41,226 nucleotides of DNA from Methylotenera oryzisoli (GTDB taxonomy: Bacteria; Pseudomonadota; Gammaproteobacteria; Burkholderiales; Methylophilaceae), in contig CAMBZE010000008.1 of assembly GCA_945872425.1 (NCBI GenBank), positions 1 to 41,226 of the forward strand. The letters run 5' to 3'. Positions within the stretch are counted from its first letter, which is position 1; each line of letters opens with the position of its first letter. Shown in pieces: positions 1 through 8,149 of the stretch. The notes beneath the pieces are model-generated. The model saw only the letters and a list, made by a program, of their open reading frames with translations, searched no databases and was not told the origin of the DNA. The position numbers and the translations under genes were made by a program.

Positions 1-933
1 TTTTTTGATCTGCATGGTGGGTTGGGGCGCAAATTTGGTAGCATCGGTTTGAGCCTGGAAGAGCCTAAGCTGATAATCAGTGCCAGTGTAGCTAAAGCCT
101 TAAATGTTGTGGGCGATGAGTCGGTGCCGCCAACGATCATTTCAAAAGCGTTAATGATCACGCAACAACTGCTTACCAAGTTGAACCTTCATGAATCTCT
201 TGAATTTAATCTTGTGCAACACATACCTGAACACGCAGGGTTGGGTTCAGGTACACAATTGGCTTTAGCGATAGGTGCAGCGCTTAATTGCCTCTATCGA
301 CTCAATTTAACGACGACAGAAATTGCCAAATTGACGGGTAGGGGTGGTCGTTCCGGTATCGGGATCGCCGCATTTGATTCTGGTGGACTGCTAATTGATG
401 GGGGTCGTGTTTCATCTGTTACCAAGGACACATCAGGCATTCCCCCACTATTAGCCCGTTATGATTTTCCGGAAGATTGGCGTATTTTGCTGATATTTGA
501 TGCAAATCAATCAGGGGTTCATGGTGAACAAGAAAGAATGGCATTTAATCAGTTGCCGGTTTTTTCTGAAAATCTGGCGGCACATTTATGTAGGCATGTG
601 TTGATGCAGGCAATGCCTGCGTTGGTGGAGCGCGATCTAACCGCTTTCGGGCACAGTATTCAAGCGTTACAAGCCCACGTTGGTGATTATTTTGCACCTG
701 CTCAAGGCGGGCGTTATGCAAGTAAACCGGTGGGGGAAGTGTTGCAACATTTAGAGAAAATGGGCGTGGCGTGTTTTGGACAAAGTTCCTGGGGCCCTAC
801 CGGTTTTGCCGTGTTTGAAAATGCAATTGAAGCTGAAAAACATTTGCAGGCATTGAAAATCAATTTCTCCGACCAATCACTAACCTGGATGATATGCAGC
901 GCGCGCAATCGCGGTGTGAAGTTTACGGTGTGA
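1..933 (+). CDS. beta-ribofuranosylaminobenzene 5'-phosphate (beta-RFAP) synthase, 5' end cut off
   Basis: This enzyme condenses p-aminobenzoate with PRPP and releases CO2, the committed step joining the arylamine to the pterin arm of methanopterin. The reading frame is open from base 1 and reads FFDLHGGLGRKFGSIGL, which is internal family sequence, so the true start lies left of the window; the TTG at 22 is not the start. A GHMP-kinase-like glycine-rich loop (GLGSGTQLALAIGAAL) sits at 232-279, followed by GRGGRSGIGIAAFDSGG and, near the C-terminus, FGQSSWGPTGFA, all typical of beta-RFAP synthases. It lies 100 nt upstream of mtdB on the same strand and so belongs to the H4MPT gene island. In methylotrophs the family has been called Orf4; in archaea it is MptG. 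I am sure of the family. Confidence 0.93.
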   Translation, partial: FFDLHGGLGRKFGSIGLSLEEPKLIISASVAKALNVVGDESVPPTIISKALMITQQLLTKLNLHESLEFNLVQHIPEHAGLGSGTQLALAIGAALNCLYRLNLTTTEIAKLTGRGGRSGIGIAAFDSGGLLIDGGRVSSVTKDTSGIPPLLARYDFPEDWRILLIFDANQSGVHGEQERMAFNQLPVFSENLAAHLCRHVLMQAMPALVERDLTAFGHSIQALQAHVGDYFAPAQGGRYASKPVGEVLQHLEKMGVACFGQSSWGPTGFAVFENAIEAEKHLQALKINFSDQSLTWMICSARNRGVKFTV

Positions 934-1033
934 AAATTACAGTGCGGCATTGGCAAGGCTAATTTACAATCAAACAAAAATAGAGTCTCAAAAACCACAT
1001 CTTAGAGATTTATGATTTAGAGAAAATTCAGTC

Positions 1034-1951
1034 ATGGAAAAACCCAGTATCCTCCATTTATTTACTGCTGCTAAAAATGTCAGTCCGTTTGATGTCAACA
1101 TGGCATATGATGCGGGTTTTGATAAGATCATGTCTTATACGAATGTGGCGTTATCAGAAATAACTGGTCTGACGCAAGATGCTATTTTTTCGCGAAGTTT
1201 ATCTGGTGTAAAACGTGAAAGTATTTTTATTGGCGGGCGCGATACTGACCTTGCCATGCAGATGTTAGACGCTTGCAAAAAAGCGATGTTTGCCCCGTTT
1301 GTGTGCTCTGTATTTGCAGACCCTTCTGGGGCATTTACTACTGCAGCAGCAATGATTGCTAAAGTTGAGGCTCATCTCAAAGAAAAGTTTGCTGAAGATT
1401 TAACCGGTAAAACACTCAGTGTATTTGGTGCTACCGGGCCGGTGGGTGGGTGTGTTGCCATTATTGCGGCACAGCAAGGCGCAAAAGTTCAGATGGTTGC
1501 GCATCGCTCAGTTGCCACGGTAGAGCCTAAAGCCACAGCATGGAATGCACAATATCAAGTCAATATGCAGGTGGTAGATGGCACGACTGAAGCGAAAAAG
1601 CTGGACATTCTGGCGCAAACTGAAATTGTGATTTGTGCGGCAGCAGCGGGGGTACAGGTCATTAGTCAAGCGCATTTGACGCATGCAAAGCAGTTAAAAA
1701 TTGTAGCAGATGTTAATGCGGTGGCACCTTTAGGTGTGCAGGGGGTGGGAGTCAGTGATGACGGTGTGTTAATTGCAGATACGCAAGCTTACGGTATCGG
1801 TGCGCTTGCGATTGGTCAGCTTAAGTATATAACGCAACACCAGTTGTTGAAACAAATGTTGCATTCAGATCAGCCACTTGAAAAGCCAAAATATTTAGAA
1901 TTTATGGCGGCATTCAAATTGGCGCATGAGCTATTAAACAATCCATCCTGA
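1034..1951 (+). CDS. mtdB: NAD(P)-dependent methylene-tetrahydromethanopterin dehydrogenase MtdB
   Basis: MtdB oxidises methylene-H4MPT to methenyl-H4MPT with NAD(P)+ in the cytoplasmic formaldehyde oxidation pathway. The 305-residue protein has the usual family length. It opens with MEKPSILHLFTAAKNVSPFDVN and has the FIGGRD signature near residue 67. A Rossmann dinucleotide-binding loop, SVFGATGPVGG, follows at about residues 134-144. The start is the ATG at 1034, with a weak purine-rich stretch (AGAGAAA) upstream. The stop codon (TGA, 1949-1951) overlaps the proposed CTG start of the next gene, suggesting translational coupling. Mch, the next enzyme of the pathway, lies further downstream. 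Confidence 0.95.
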   Translation: MEKPSILHLFTAAKNVSPFDVNMAYDAGFDKIMSYTNVALSEITGLTQDAIFSRSLSGVKRESIFIGGRDTDLAMQMLDACKKAMFAPFVCSVFADPSGAFTTAAAMIAKVEAHLKEKFAEDLTGKTLSVFGATGPVGGCVAIIAAQQGAKVQMVAHRSVATVEPKATAWNAQYQVNMQVVDGTTEAKKLDILAQTEIVICAAAAGVQVISQAHLTHAKQLKIVADVNAVAPLGVQGVGVSDDGVLIADTQAYGIGALAIGQLKYITQHQLLKQMLHSDQPLEKPKYLEFMAAFKLAHELLNNPS

Positions 1952-3105
1952 TTATTGCGTTATCTGCACGCCCCTTTGTTGAGATTGCAGCAAAGGCGGG
2001 CTTTGTCACAACGGTGATCGATGCCTTTGCCGATGTGCAAACCGCCGCGTTAGCAGAAAAAACTACAGTGGTTGGTTATAGCGCCCGCGGATTTGATGCT
2101 GATGCCTTGTTAGGCGAAATTCATCAACTGGATGCCAATCAGTTTGTAGGTTGCGTTTATGGGAGTGGATTTGAAGCACAACCGGAGTTGTTGCAAAGAA
2201 TAGCTGAGATTATTCCTTTAATTGGAAATTCTGCAGAAACAGTGGCTGCGGTAAAGAATGCCTCCAAGTTTTTTGCCGTATTAAAGCAATTAAAAATCCC
2301 CCACCCTTCAGTGCTTGATGTTTTGCCTGTTAGCAGCGTAAATGATGGCTCCGTTGTTTATTTAAAGAAAAATTCCGGTGGTAGTGGCGGAACGCATATC
2401 ACGCAAGTGGGTGCGAATGAAATTAGTCTGCTTGATAATGAATATTATCAGCAACAGTTATCCGGGCGCTCAGTATCATTATTGTTTATGGCAGATGGGC
2501 GTGAAGTAGAGCCGGTCGGTTTTAACGAGCAGTGGTTAAGTCCGTGGGCGAAAATGCCGTTTCGCTATGGCGGCGCCGTCAGTCGGATTGTGCTAGATTC
2601 AAGTGTTCAGCAGCAGCTTATAGCTGCGGCAAAGAAATTAACGATGGCGTTCGATCTGTTAGGTTTAAATAGTCTCGACGCGATTGTGCAAGAGGGTACG
2701 GTTTACGTGCTGGAAGTGAATCCCAGATTAAGTGCCACCGTTGATTTATACGGAGATATTGAAGAAAACTTGATTGATAGGCATGTGCAAGTTTGTTTGG
2801 CTCGGGGCGGTCTAAATCAGGCCAAAGTAACAGATGAGTCTCGTGTTGCACCATCGAAAGCACACGCTATTGTGTACGCAACCATGGATACAGAAATTGC
2901 AGCGTCGTTTGCATGGCCTGGTGCATGGTTGAGTTGGTTAGTGGATGTTCCCAATCACTCAGGTAATTCTGCGCAGCCCATCAAAATACCTGCCGGCGAC
3001 CCAATATGTACGGTCATTGCCTGTGCAGAGGGTGCAGAAGTGGCGAAACAGTTAGCATGTGCTAGAGTTGAGCTCGTGCTAAATTTATTTAAAGGGCACC
3101 TCTAA
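1948..3105 (+). CDS. ATP-grasp protein of the H4MPT island (OrfY-like)
   Basis: This ATP-grasp family protein sits between mtdB and mch. In other methylotrophs an ATP-grasp gene at this place has been called OrfY, a name I recall rather than can prove; its reaction is unknown to me. ATP-grasp features are a lysine region (VVYLKKNSGGSGGTHI), the segment PVGFNEQW, and the metal-binding YVLEVNPRLSATVDLYG. The first conventional start, GTG 2014, would remove an N-terminal strand. The open frame upstream encodes LIIALSARPFVEIAAKAGF from 1948, which looks like the true N-terminus. I therefore place the start at CTG 1948, which forms a CTGA overlap with the mtdB stop; ATT 1933 (giving IKQSILIIAL) is an alternative, and the frame closes at TGA 1927-1929. 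The last codons (GGG CAC CTC TAA) lie inside the left arm of a MITE-like repeat. Confidence 0.85.
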   Translation: MIIALSARPFVEIAAKAGFVTTVIDAFADVQTAALAEKTTVVGYSARGFDADALLGEIHQLDANQFVGCVYGSGFEAQPELLQRIAEIIPLIGNSAETVAAVKNASKFFAVLKQLKIPHPSVLDVLPVSSVNDGSVVYLKKNSGGSGGTHITQVGANEISLLDNEYYQQQLSGRSVSLLFMADGREVEPVGFNEQWLSPWAKMPFRYGGAVSRIVLDSSVQQQLIAAAKKLTMAFDLLGLNSLDAIVQEGTVYVLEVNPRLSATVDLYGDIEENLIDRHVQVCLARGGLNQAKVTDESRVAPSKAHAIVYATMDTEIAASFAWPGAWLSWLVDVPNHSGNSAQPIKIPAGDPICTVIACAEGAEVAKQLACARVELVLNLFKGHL

Positions 3106-3236
3106 AAATTGATTTTACGGGCGCATTGCTTCGTTGCGCGGTACTCGCAACCTCGCTGTACAACACGTACTATCTCGGTTTCTGCGTTCCGTGCGCCTTG
3201 CACTACATCCCGTATAATCAATTTTTAGAGGTGTCC
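3094..3236. repeat. MITE-like element with 28-bp terminal inverted repeats
   Basis: The arms at 3094-3121 and 3209-3236 are inverted copies with 26 of 28 positions matching; each carries CACCTCTAAAAATTGATT in one orientation. A 4-bp TAAA flanks both sides (3090-3093 and 3237-3240), consistent with a target-site duplication. The 87-bp interior has no gene but contains smaller GC-rich inverted segments. The element supplies the stop codon of the upstream ATP-grasp gene and separates it from mch, so transcripts reading through could fold into a long hairpin. No transposase is nearby, so any mobility would be in trans. Confidence 0.8.
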
Positions 3237-3294
3237 TAAAGTGGTTTCATAGCAACATAGTTAAAAAGTCAAATAACGGCAAAAGGGAATAAAC

Positions 3295-4269
3295 GTGCAA
3301 AACGCAACACCATCATTACAATCGCAACCAAGTGTTAATCAACTGAGCGCACCTTTAGTGCAGAAGTTACTGCAACAGGCAGATGTTTTGCAGTTAGGTG
3401 TTTCTCGGCATGAAGCAGGTTGTGTGATTGTCGATGCAGGTATTCAGCATGCGGGTAGCGCTGAAGCGGGACGAATTATTGCTGAAATTTGCATGGGAGG
3501 TCTTGGTCAGGTTGCATTGCAGGTAGATAACCGCTTTGCTGATTGGCATGACGCAATTGCAGTGAGTTCTACACAGCCGATCATTGCTTGCCTGGCCAGT
3601 CAGTATGCTGGTTGGGCGTTGAGCCATGAGAAGTTTTTCTCATTGGGGTCAGGTCCGGCGCGTGCCTTGGCGCAACGTGAAAATTTGTTTAAAGAGCTTG
3701 CCTATGTGGATGTGGCAAATAGTACCTGCATCGTGTTGGAAACTGATCAAGTACCGCCAGTACAAGTCATAGAAAAAATTGTACGGGATACTAAAATTGC
3801 TCCCGAGCAACTCACCATTATTTTAACTCCAACAACCAGTATTGCCGGCGTTGTACAGATTGTGGGGCGCGTACTCGAGGTGGCGTTGCATAAGGCACAT
3901 ACCTTGCATTTTCCACTGGAAAATATTGTGAGTGGTAGCGGCTTGGCTGTTTTGCCACCGGTCGCCAAAGATTTTATGACAGCGATGGGGCGCACCAATG
4001 ATGCGATTTTGTTTGGTGGATATGTTAGTCTGCAAGTCAAAGGTAATGATCTAGCGGCTGCCGAATTGGCTGCAAGCCTGCCAAGCAGCGCTTCTAAGGA
4101 CTACGGTAAAACGTTTGCCGAAGTGTTCAAGTTTTATAATATGGATTTCTATAACATTGACCCTTTGTTGTTCTCCCCAGCCAAAGTGACGGTAACCAAT
4201 GTGGATACAGGCAATGTGTTTGAGGGCGGGCAATTAAACGCGGCATTGATTGATTTGTCATTTCGCTAA
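3295..4269 (+). CDS. mch: methenyl-tetrahydromethanopterin cyclohydrolase Mch
   Basis: Mch hydrolyses methenyl-H4MPT to N5-formyl-H4MPT, the step after MtdB in formaldehyde oxidation. At 324 residues it has the normal family length. Recognisable segments are GVSRHEAGCVIVDAGIQHAG near the N-terminus, EICMGGLGQV, a central PIIACLASQYAGW, FSLGSGPARALA, and the C-terminal FGGYVSLQVKG. The start is the GTG at 3295, preceded by AAGGGA at a good distance, which fits a genuine GTG start. A MITE-like repeat separates it from the ATP-grasp gene upstream. The next ATP-grasp gene begins 48 nt downstream on the same strand. Confidence 0.95.
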   Translation: MQNATPSLQSQPSVNQLSAPLVQKLLQQADVLQLGVSRHEAGCVIVDAGIQHAGSAEAGRIIAEICMGGLGQVALQVDNRFADWHDAIAVSSTQPIIACLASQYAGWALSHEKFFSLGSGPARALAQRENLFKELAYVDVANSTCIVLETDQVPPVQVIEKIVRDTKIAPEQLTIILTPTTSIAGVVQIVGRVLEVALHKAHTLHFPLENIVSGSGLAVLPPVAKDFMTAMGRTNDAILFGGYVSLQVKGNDLAAAELAASLPSSASKDYGKTFAEVFKFYNMDFYNIDPLLFSPAKVTVTNVDTGNVFEGGQLNAALIDLSFR

Positions 4270-4317
4270 TTTGCCTCGCTGATAATTCATTTTTCAGCTT
4301 CAGAGATTTTATCCAAT

Positions 4318-5205
4318 TTGAAAATTCCTATTTTTACTGATGAAGCCGGCTGGCAAGGTGCTCAGCTTAAGCAGGCTTTTGCGCGGCGTGGTGTTGAAAC
4401 CGTGTTTGTATCGTTGCAAGCGTGTGTCATCAATCTGGCACAGCAACAGCCAACCATTGATATTCCAGATTTTGATGCTTTGCCACCAGCCGCTTTTGTA
4501 CGAGGTGTGACTGGCGGAACACTGCCGCAAGTAATTACGCGTTTAAACGTATTGCACATGCTGGCAAAGCAAGGGGTGAGAATTTATAACGATGTCAAAG
4601 CGATTGAACGCACCGTTGATAAAGCAATGACCAGTTTTCTGTTGCGCACGCATGGCGTGGCAACGCCAGCCACCTGGGTATGTGAGTCCAGGTTGGAAGC
4701 TGAGCGTATTCGCCAAATGGCATTAGAAAATAATCAGTCACTAGTCATTAAGCCATTATTCGGCTCGCAGGGACAGGGGGTGCGTATGTTGCCAAGCAAT
4801 GAGGCGTTGCCTGTGCCGATGCAGCAGTATGTAGATGGCGTATATTATTTGCAGCAGTTGATTGAAAGCGCTGAGGTACCACATGATTATCGTGTGTTTG
4901 TGGTTGGCGATAAAGTGGTTGCTGCGATGAAACGGTTTGGCAGCGGGTTTGTGAGTAATGTGGCTGCAGGCGGGCGTTGTGAAACTGTACAGGCGAATGA
5001 AATAATGACGCAACTTGCTTTGCAGGCCGCAAAAGCCGTGGAGATTGATTACTGTGGCGTGGACATTATCCAAGCGGCTAATGGCGAATATTATGTGCTG
5101 GAAGTGAACAGCATTCCCGCATGGCGTGGTTTGCAGAGCGTGACGAATTTTAATATTGCAGATGTCTTGGTCGATGACTTTTTAAATAAAATGTACCGTG
5201 GCTAA
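4318..5205 (+). CDS. RimK-like ATP-grasp ligase of the H4MPT island (Orf5-like)
   Basis: This is a 295-residue ATP-grasp protein of the RimK/MptN type, which join acidic amino acids to small molecules or proteins. Family features are a nucleotide-binding lysine in VIKPLFGSQGQGV (about residue 144), DYRVFVVGDKVVAAMKR, and the C-terminal metal-binding CGVDIIQAANGEYYVLEVN followed by SIPAWRGLQ. Archaeal relatives add glutamate to methanopterin, so a role in building the cofactor side chain is a reasonable inference, not proven. The start is a TTG at 4318, giving the natural strand KIPIFTDEAG; no ATG lies near. It overlaps the following CitG-like gene by 8 nt if that gene starts at GTG 5198. Confidence 0.88.
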   Translation: MKIPIFTDEAGWQGAQLKQAFARRGVETVFVSLQACVINLAQQQPTIDIPDFDALPPAAFVRGVTGGTLPQVITRLNVLHMLAKQGVRIYNDVKAIERTVDKAMTSFLLRTHGVATPATWVCESRLEAERIRQMALENNQSLVIKPLFGSQGQGVRMLPSNEALPVPMQQYVDGVYYLQQLIESAEVPHDYRVFVVGDKVVAAMKRFGSGFVSNVAAGGRCETVQANEIMTQLALQAAKAVEIDYCGVDIIQAANGEYYVLEVNSIPAWRGLQSVTNFNIADVLVDDFLNKMYRG

Positions 5206-6058
5206 CATGATCGTCAGAAAACATAGCGCTGAACAACTGGCTAAAGCCTATAAAACCGCTTGTATGGCTGAATTGCAAGCGCTGAAACCAGGTAATGTAC
5301 ACGTGTTTGCCGATGGTCACGGCATGACCATTCATGATTTTATTAAAAGTGCAGATGTCACCGCGAATATTATTACCCAGCCCAACCTGACCATCGGTGA
5401 GCGTATTTTTCACTCAGTTGCGGCGACACAGCAGGCGGTTGGTCAAAATACAAATTTAGGCGTGGTGTTGTTATGTGCACCCTTGATTGAAGCGGCTTTG
5501 CATGCGGATGGTAGGCAAACGCTGCAACAAAGTCTGAACGACATGCTCAACCAGTTCACCATTGACGATGCTAGGTGGGTTGCAAAAGCGATTCTATTGG
5601 CAAATCCTGCAGGTCTGGGGAGTGCAGAATTGCATGATGTACACCAGGAACCAAGCGTTACATTGCTGGCAATGATGCAAACAGCGCAAGATAATGATCG
5701 TATTGCATGGCAATACGCGAATAGTTATCAGGATGTTATTGAGTTCGGTGTTGCGCGCTATGTAGCTGCAATGGAAAAGTGGCAAAATTCAGCATGGGCA
5801 ACCACCGCTTTGTATCTCGGCTTGCTCGCCCACAATTTGGATACACATATCATCCGAAAATACGGCAAGGGATTGGCTGATGAGTTGTTGCAGGATGCGC
5901 TGGCGTTTGAAGCTATTTACTGGGAAACCGACAACCCAAAACTTGTGCAGAAAAAGCTGCTGGCTTGGGATGCCTCACTCAAGGAGCGCGGGATCAATCC
6001 AGGCACAAGTGCAGATTTAACGGTGGCAACATTGCTGGCAACTTATCTTGGCTGTTAG
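5198..6058 (+). CDS. CitG-like (triphosphoribosyl-dephospho-CoA synthase family) protein of the H4MPT island (Orf7-like)
   Basis: This 286-residue protein belongs to the CitG/MdcB family, whose classical members make the prosthetic-group precursor of citrate lyase from dephospho-CoA and ATP. No citrate lyase or malonate decarboxylase genes are present here; instead it lies in the H4MPT island, where a CitG-like protein (called Orf7 in methylotrophs) recurs. Family signatures are ALKPGNVHVFADGHGM near residue 28, NTNLGVVLLCAPLIEA near residue 83, the motif DTHIIRKYGKG, and NPGTSADLTVATL at the C-terminus. A cofactor-related ribosyl-transfer role is inference. The start is GTG 5198, overlapping the preceding gene, or ATG 5207 just after it; neither has a strong ribosome binding site. 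Confidence 0.87.
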   Translation: MANMIVRKHSAEQLAKAYKTACMAELQALKPGNVHVFADGHGMTIHDFIKSADVTANIITQPNLTIGERIFHSVAATQQAVGQNTNLGVVLLCAPLIEAALHADGRQTLQQSLNDMLNQFTIDDARWVAKAILLANPAGLGSAELHDVHQEPSVTLLAMMQTAQDNDRIAWQYANSYQDVIEFGVARYVAAMEKWQNSAWATTALYLGLLAHNLDTHIIRKYGKGLADELLQDALAFEAIYWETDNPKLVQKKLLAWDASLKERGINPGTSADLTVATLLATYLGC

Positions 6059-6062
6059 CTTC

Positions 6063-6082
6063 ATTTAATCAGCGCTTCCTTA
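6063..6082 (+). repeat. solo end of the MITE-like repeat found at 13707-13884
   Basis: Nineteen of twenty bases match the right terminal arm of the element at 13707-13884 (ATTTAATCAG[C/T]GCTTCCTTA). No matching partner arm lies within about 200 nt, so this is a remnant or a solo terminus. It lies 4 nt after the stop of the CitG-like gene and just before the tal promoter region. Confidence 0.55.
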
Positions 6083-6105
6083 ACGACACCATATAAATTT
6101 TAAGA

Positions 6106-6111
6106 TATAAT
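6106..6111 (+). promoter_or_regulatory. candidate -10 box for tal
   Basis: A perfect TATAAT lies 66 nt upstream of the tal start codon. No convincing TTGACA-type -35 box is found 16-18 nt further upstream, so the element may depend on an activator. A strong ribosome binding site, AGGAGG at 6166-6171, precedes the ATG at a spacing of 6. Confidence 0.45.
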
Positions 6112-6177
6112 CCTGCACTTGATTTTGTACAAGATTTTTGAGACTTTTGTATTTAGATAATTTCTAGGAGGCAAGTA

Positions 6178-7131
6178 ATGGCTACTTTATTAGAGCAATT
6201 AAAAACTATGACCACTATCGTGGCAGACACAGGCGATGTAGAGGCGATTAAAGCGGTTAAGCCTGTTGATGCAACAACCAACCCATCATTAGTGTTAAAA
6301 GCAAGTCAGTTGCCACAGTATGCACCATTGATTGAGGCTGCTATTGCATACGCCAAAGCACAAGGCGGTTCTAAAGCGCAACAAATTGATAATGCGGCTG
6401 ACAAGTTGGCTGTGTTAATTGGTACGGAAATTACGAAAGAAGTGCCAGGCCGCATTTCAACTGAAGTAGATGCCCGATTATCTTTTAATTTGGATGCAAT
6501 GGTGGCTAAAGGCCGTAAACTGATTCAGTTGTATCAAGATGCAGGCATAAGTAAAGACCGCGTGTTGATTAAATTGGCTTCAACTTGGGAAGGCATTAAA
6601 GCGGGTGAAATTCTTGAAAAAGAAGGCATCCAATGTAATCTGACATTGTTATTCGGTTTTGGTCAAGCACGTGCTTGTGCTGAAGCAGGCGTGTTCCTGA
6701 TTTCTCCATTCGTTGGCCGTATCTTAGACTGGTACAAAGCGAAAAACCCAGGTACAGAATACACACAAGAAACTGACCCAGGTGTGGTTTCAGTGCGCGC
6801 TATTTATCAATACTACAAAGAGCACGGTTATAAAACAGTGGTGATGGGGGCTTCATTCCGTAACACTGGCGAGTTGATTGCTTTGGCGGGTTGTGACCGC
6901 TTAACAGTATCTCCAAACTTGTTGCAGGATTTAGCCGCAACAGAAGGTACTCTAGTGCAAGTGTTAAAAGATAATGGCGCTACTAAAACACCTTCAGCTA
7001 AATTGACTGAAGAAGAGTTCCGCTTTGAATTAAACCAAGACGCAATGGCAACAGAAAAGTTGGCAGAAGGTATCCGCGGTTTTGTCGCTGACCAAAATAA
7101 ACTGGAAGCTGCTTTAAGCGCAAAACTATAA
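6178..7131 (+). CDS. tal: transaldolase
   Basis: Transaldolase exchanges a dihydroxyacetone unit between sugar phosphates and here serves the regeneration branch of the RuMP cycle. The 317-residue length and the motif [15 protein letters not shown] place it in the TalB type. The Schiff-base lysine lies in [16 protein letters not shown] (about residue 132). [12 protein letters not shown] and [12 protein letters not shown] are further family motifs. It has its own strong ribosome binding site (AGGAGG), an upstream TATAAT and a downstream rho-independent terminator, so it is probably a separate transcription unit. It stands directly before hps and hpi, which supply hexulose phosphate to the same cycle. 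Confidence 0.96.
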   Translation: MATLLEQLKTMTTIVADTGDVEAIKAVKPVDATTNPSLVLKASQLPQYAPLIEAAIAYAKAQGGSKAQQIDNAADKLAVLIGTEITKEVPGRISTEVDARLSFNLDAMVAKGRKLIQLYQDAGISKDRVLIKLASTWEGIKAGEILEKEGIQCNLTLLFGFGQARACAEAGVFLISPFVGRILDWYKAKNPGTEYTQETDPGVVSVRAIYQYYKEHGYKTVVMGASFRNTGELIALAGCDRLTVSPNLLQDLAATEGTLVQVLKDNGATKTPSAKLTEEEFRFELNQDAMATEKLAEGIRGFVADQNKLEAALSAKL

Positions 7132-7196
7132 GCGATCGGTGCAAAAATTTTGTAATTAAAGTGTAATCTTATCGCTTTAGAATTGACATAAGTAGG

Positions 7197-7228
7197 CTGG
7201 GCATTTACTATGAGTGTCCAGTTTTTTT
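7197..7228 (+). terminator. rho-independent terminator after tal
   Basis: A stem formed by 7197-7205 and 7213-7221 (CTGGGCATT with AGTGTCCAG, two G-U pairs) is followed by seven T residues at 7222-7228. Confidence 0.8.
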
Positions 7229-7291
7229 ATAGCGCTAAATTTTAGTGCTTGAATTTGAAATAGTAGAATCTAATTCACGACATTTTTTGTA

Positions 7292-7322
7292 GTTAACTTA
7301 CTGTTTAATATCAGTAATTAAC
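7292..7322 (+). promoter_or_regulatory. imperfect inverted repeat upstream of hps
   Basis: GTTAACTTACTG (7292-7303) and CAGTAATTAAC (7312-7322) are complementary apart from one bulged base, separated by 8 nt. The site ends 76 nt before the hps start. It could be an operator or a hairpin in the 5' leader. The strong ribosome binding site CCGGAG at 7388-7393 lies downstream. No clear -35/-10 pair could be fixed nearby. Confidence 0.45.
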
Positions 7323-7398
7323 TGTGTGAAGAGTGAGTTTTATTTTGCAAAATTGCAATAAATCTGTAACACCTTAAAACTATTAACCGGAGAACACC

Positions 7399-8031
7399 AT
7401 GGCTTTAACCCAAATGGCATTAGATTCATTAGACTTTGACGCAACAGTTGCTTTAGCAACTACAGTTGCTCCACACGTGGACATCCTTGAAATCGGTACA
7501 CCATGCATCAAGCACAACGGTATCAAATTGCTTGAAGTATTGCGCGCTAAATTCCCAAACAACCAAATCTTGGTTGACTTGAAAACAGCTGATGCTGGTT
7601 TCTACGAAGCTGAGCCATTCTTCAAAGCTGGTGCAGACATCGTTACTGTATTAGGTATTTCTGATATCGGTACAATCAAAGGTGTAATCGATGTTGCTAA
7701 CAAATACGGCAAAAAAGCACAAGTTGATTTGATCAACGTTGCTGACAAAGTTGCTGTTACTAAAGCAGTTGCTGCTGCTGGCGCTCACATCATCGGCGTT
7801 CACACTGGTTTGGACCAACAAGCTGCTGGCCAAACACCATTTGCTGACTTGGCATTGGTTGCTGGTTTGAACTTAGGTGTTGAAATCTCAGTGGCTGGTG
7901 GCGTTAAAGCTGCTACAGCTAAACAAGTTAAAGATGCAGGTGCAACAATCATCGTTGCTGGTGCTGCTATCTACGGTGCAGCTGACCCTGCTGCATCTGC
8001 TGCTGAAATCACAGCTATCGTTCACGGTTAA
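7399..8031 (+). CDS. hps: 3-hexulose-6-phosphate synthase
   Basis: This key RuMP-cycle enzyme condenses formaldehyde with ribulose 5-phosphate to D-arabino-3-hexulose 6-phosphate in the cytoplasm. The 210-residue TIM barrel belongs to the orotidine-phosphate decarboxylase suprafamily. The conserved Asp-x-Lys-x-x-Asp set is D60, K62 and D65 in LVDLKTADAGF. EIGTPCIKHNG (about residue 31) and the phosphate-binding VAGGVKAAT and VAGAAIYGA are also present. Codon use is strikingly biased toward AAC, ATC, GAC and TAC, unlike its neighbours, as expected of one of the most abundant proteins in the cell. A hairpin and a strong terminator follow, then hpi. Confidence 0.97.
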   Translation: MALTQMALDSLDFDATVALATTVAPHVDILEIGTPCIKHNGIKLLEVLRAKFPNNQILVDLKTADAGFYEAEPFFKAGADIVTVLGISDIGTIKGVIDVANKYGKKAQVDLINVADKVAVTKAVAAAGAHIIGVHTGLDQQAAGQTPFADLALVAGLNLGVEISVAGGVKAATAKQVKDAGATIIVAGAAIYGAADPAASAAEITAIVHG

Positions 8032-8041
8032 TTCAACCTCT

Positions 8042-8063
8042 TTTCAATAAGTCATTATTGAAA
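8042..8063 (+). other. perfect hairpin at the 3' end of the hps transcript
   Basis: TTTCAATAA (8042-8050) and TTATTGAAA (8055-8063) form a perfect 9-bp stem with a GTCA loop. It has no T tract, lies between the hps stop and the terminator at 8077-8110, and may protect the message from 3' decay. Confidence 0.5.
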
Positions 8064-8076
8064 TGAACGAATAAAA

Positions 8077-8110
8077 AATCCTGACTCAGCAATGGGTCGG
8101 GATTTTTTTT
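8077..8110 (+). terminator. rho-independent terminator between hps and hpi
   Basis: An 11-bp stem pairs 8077-8087 with 8094-8104 around the loop AGCAAT, with two G-U pairs, and is followed by a run of T residues to 8110. It should limit hpi expression relative to hps unless hpi has its own promoter. Confidence 0.85.
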
Positions 8111-8149
8111 GTAAAATTAAAACTATCTTTGATTCAAAAAGGAAATATC

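Noticed and set aside
3122-3208. Repeated GC-rich short palindromes inside the first MITE-like element considered as a CRISPR or small RNA
   Set aside because: Only one copy of each arm, no spacer/repeat structure and no promoter or terminator of its own.
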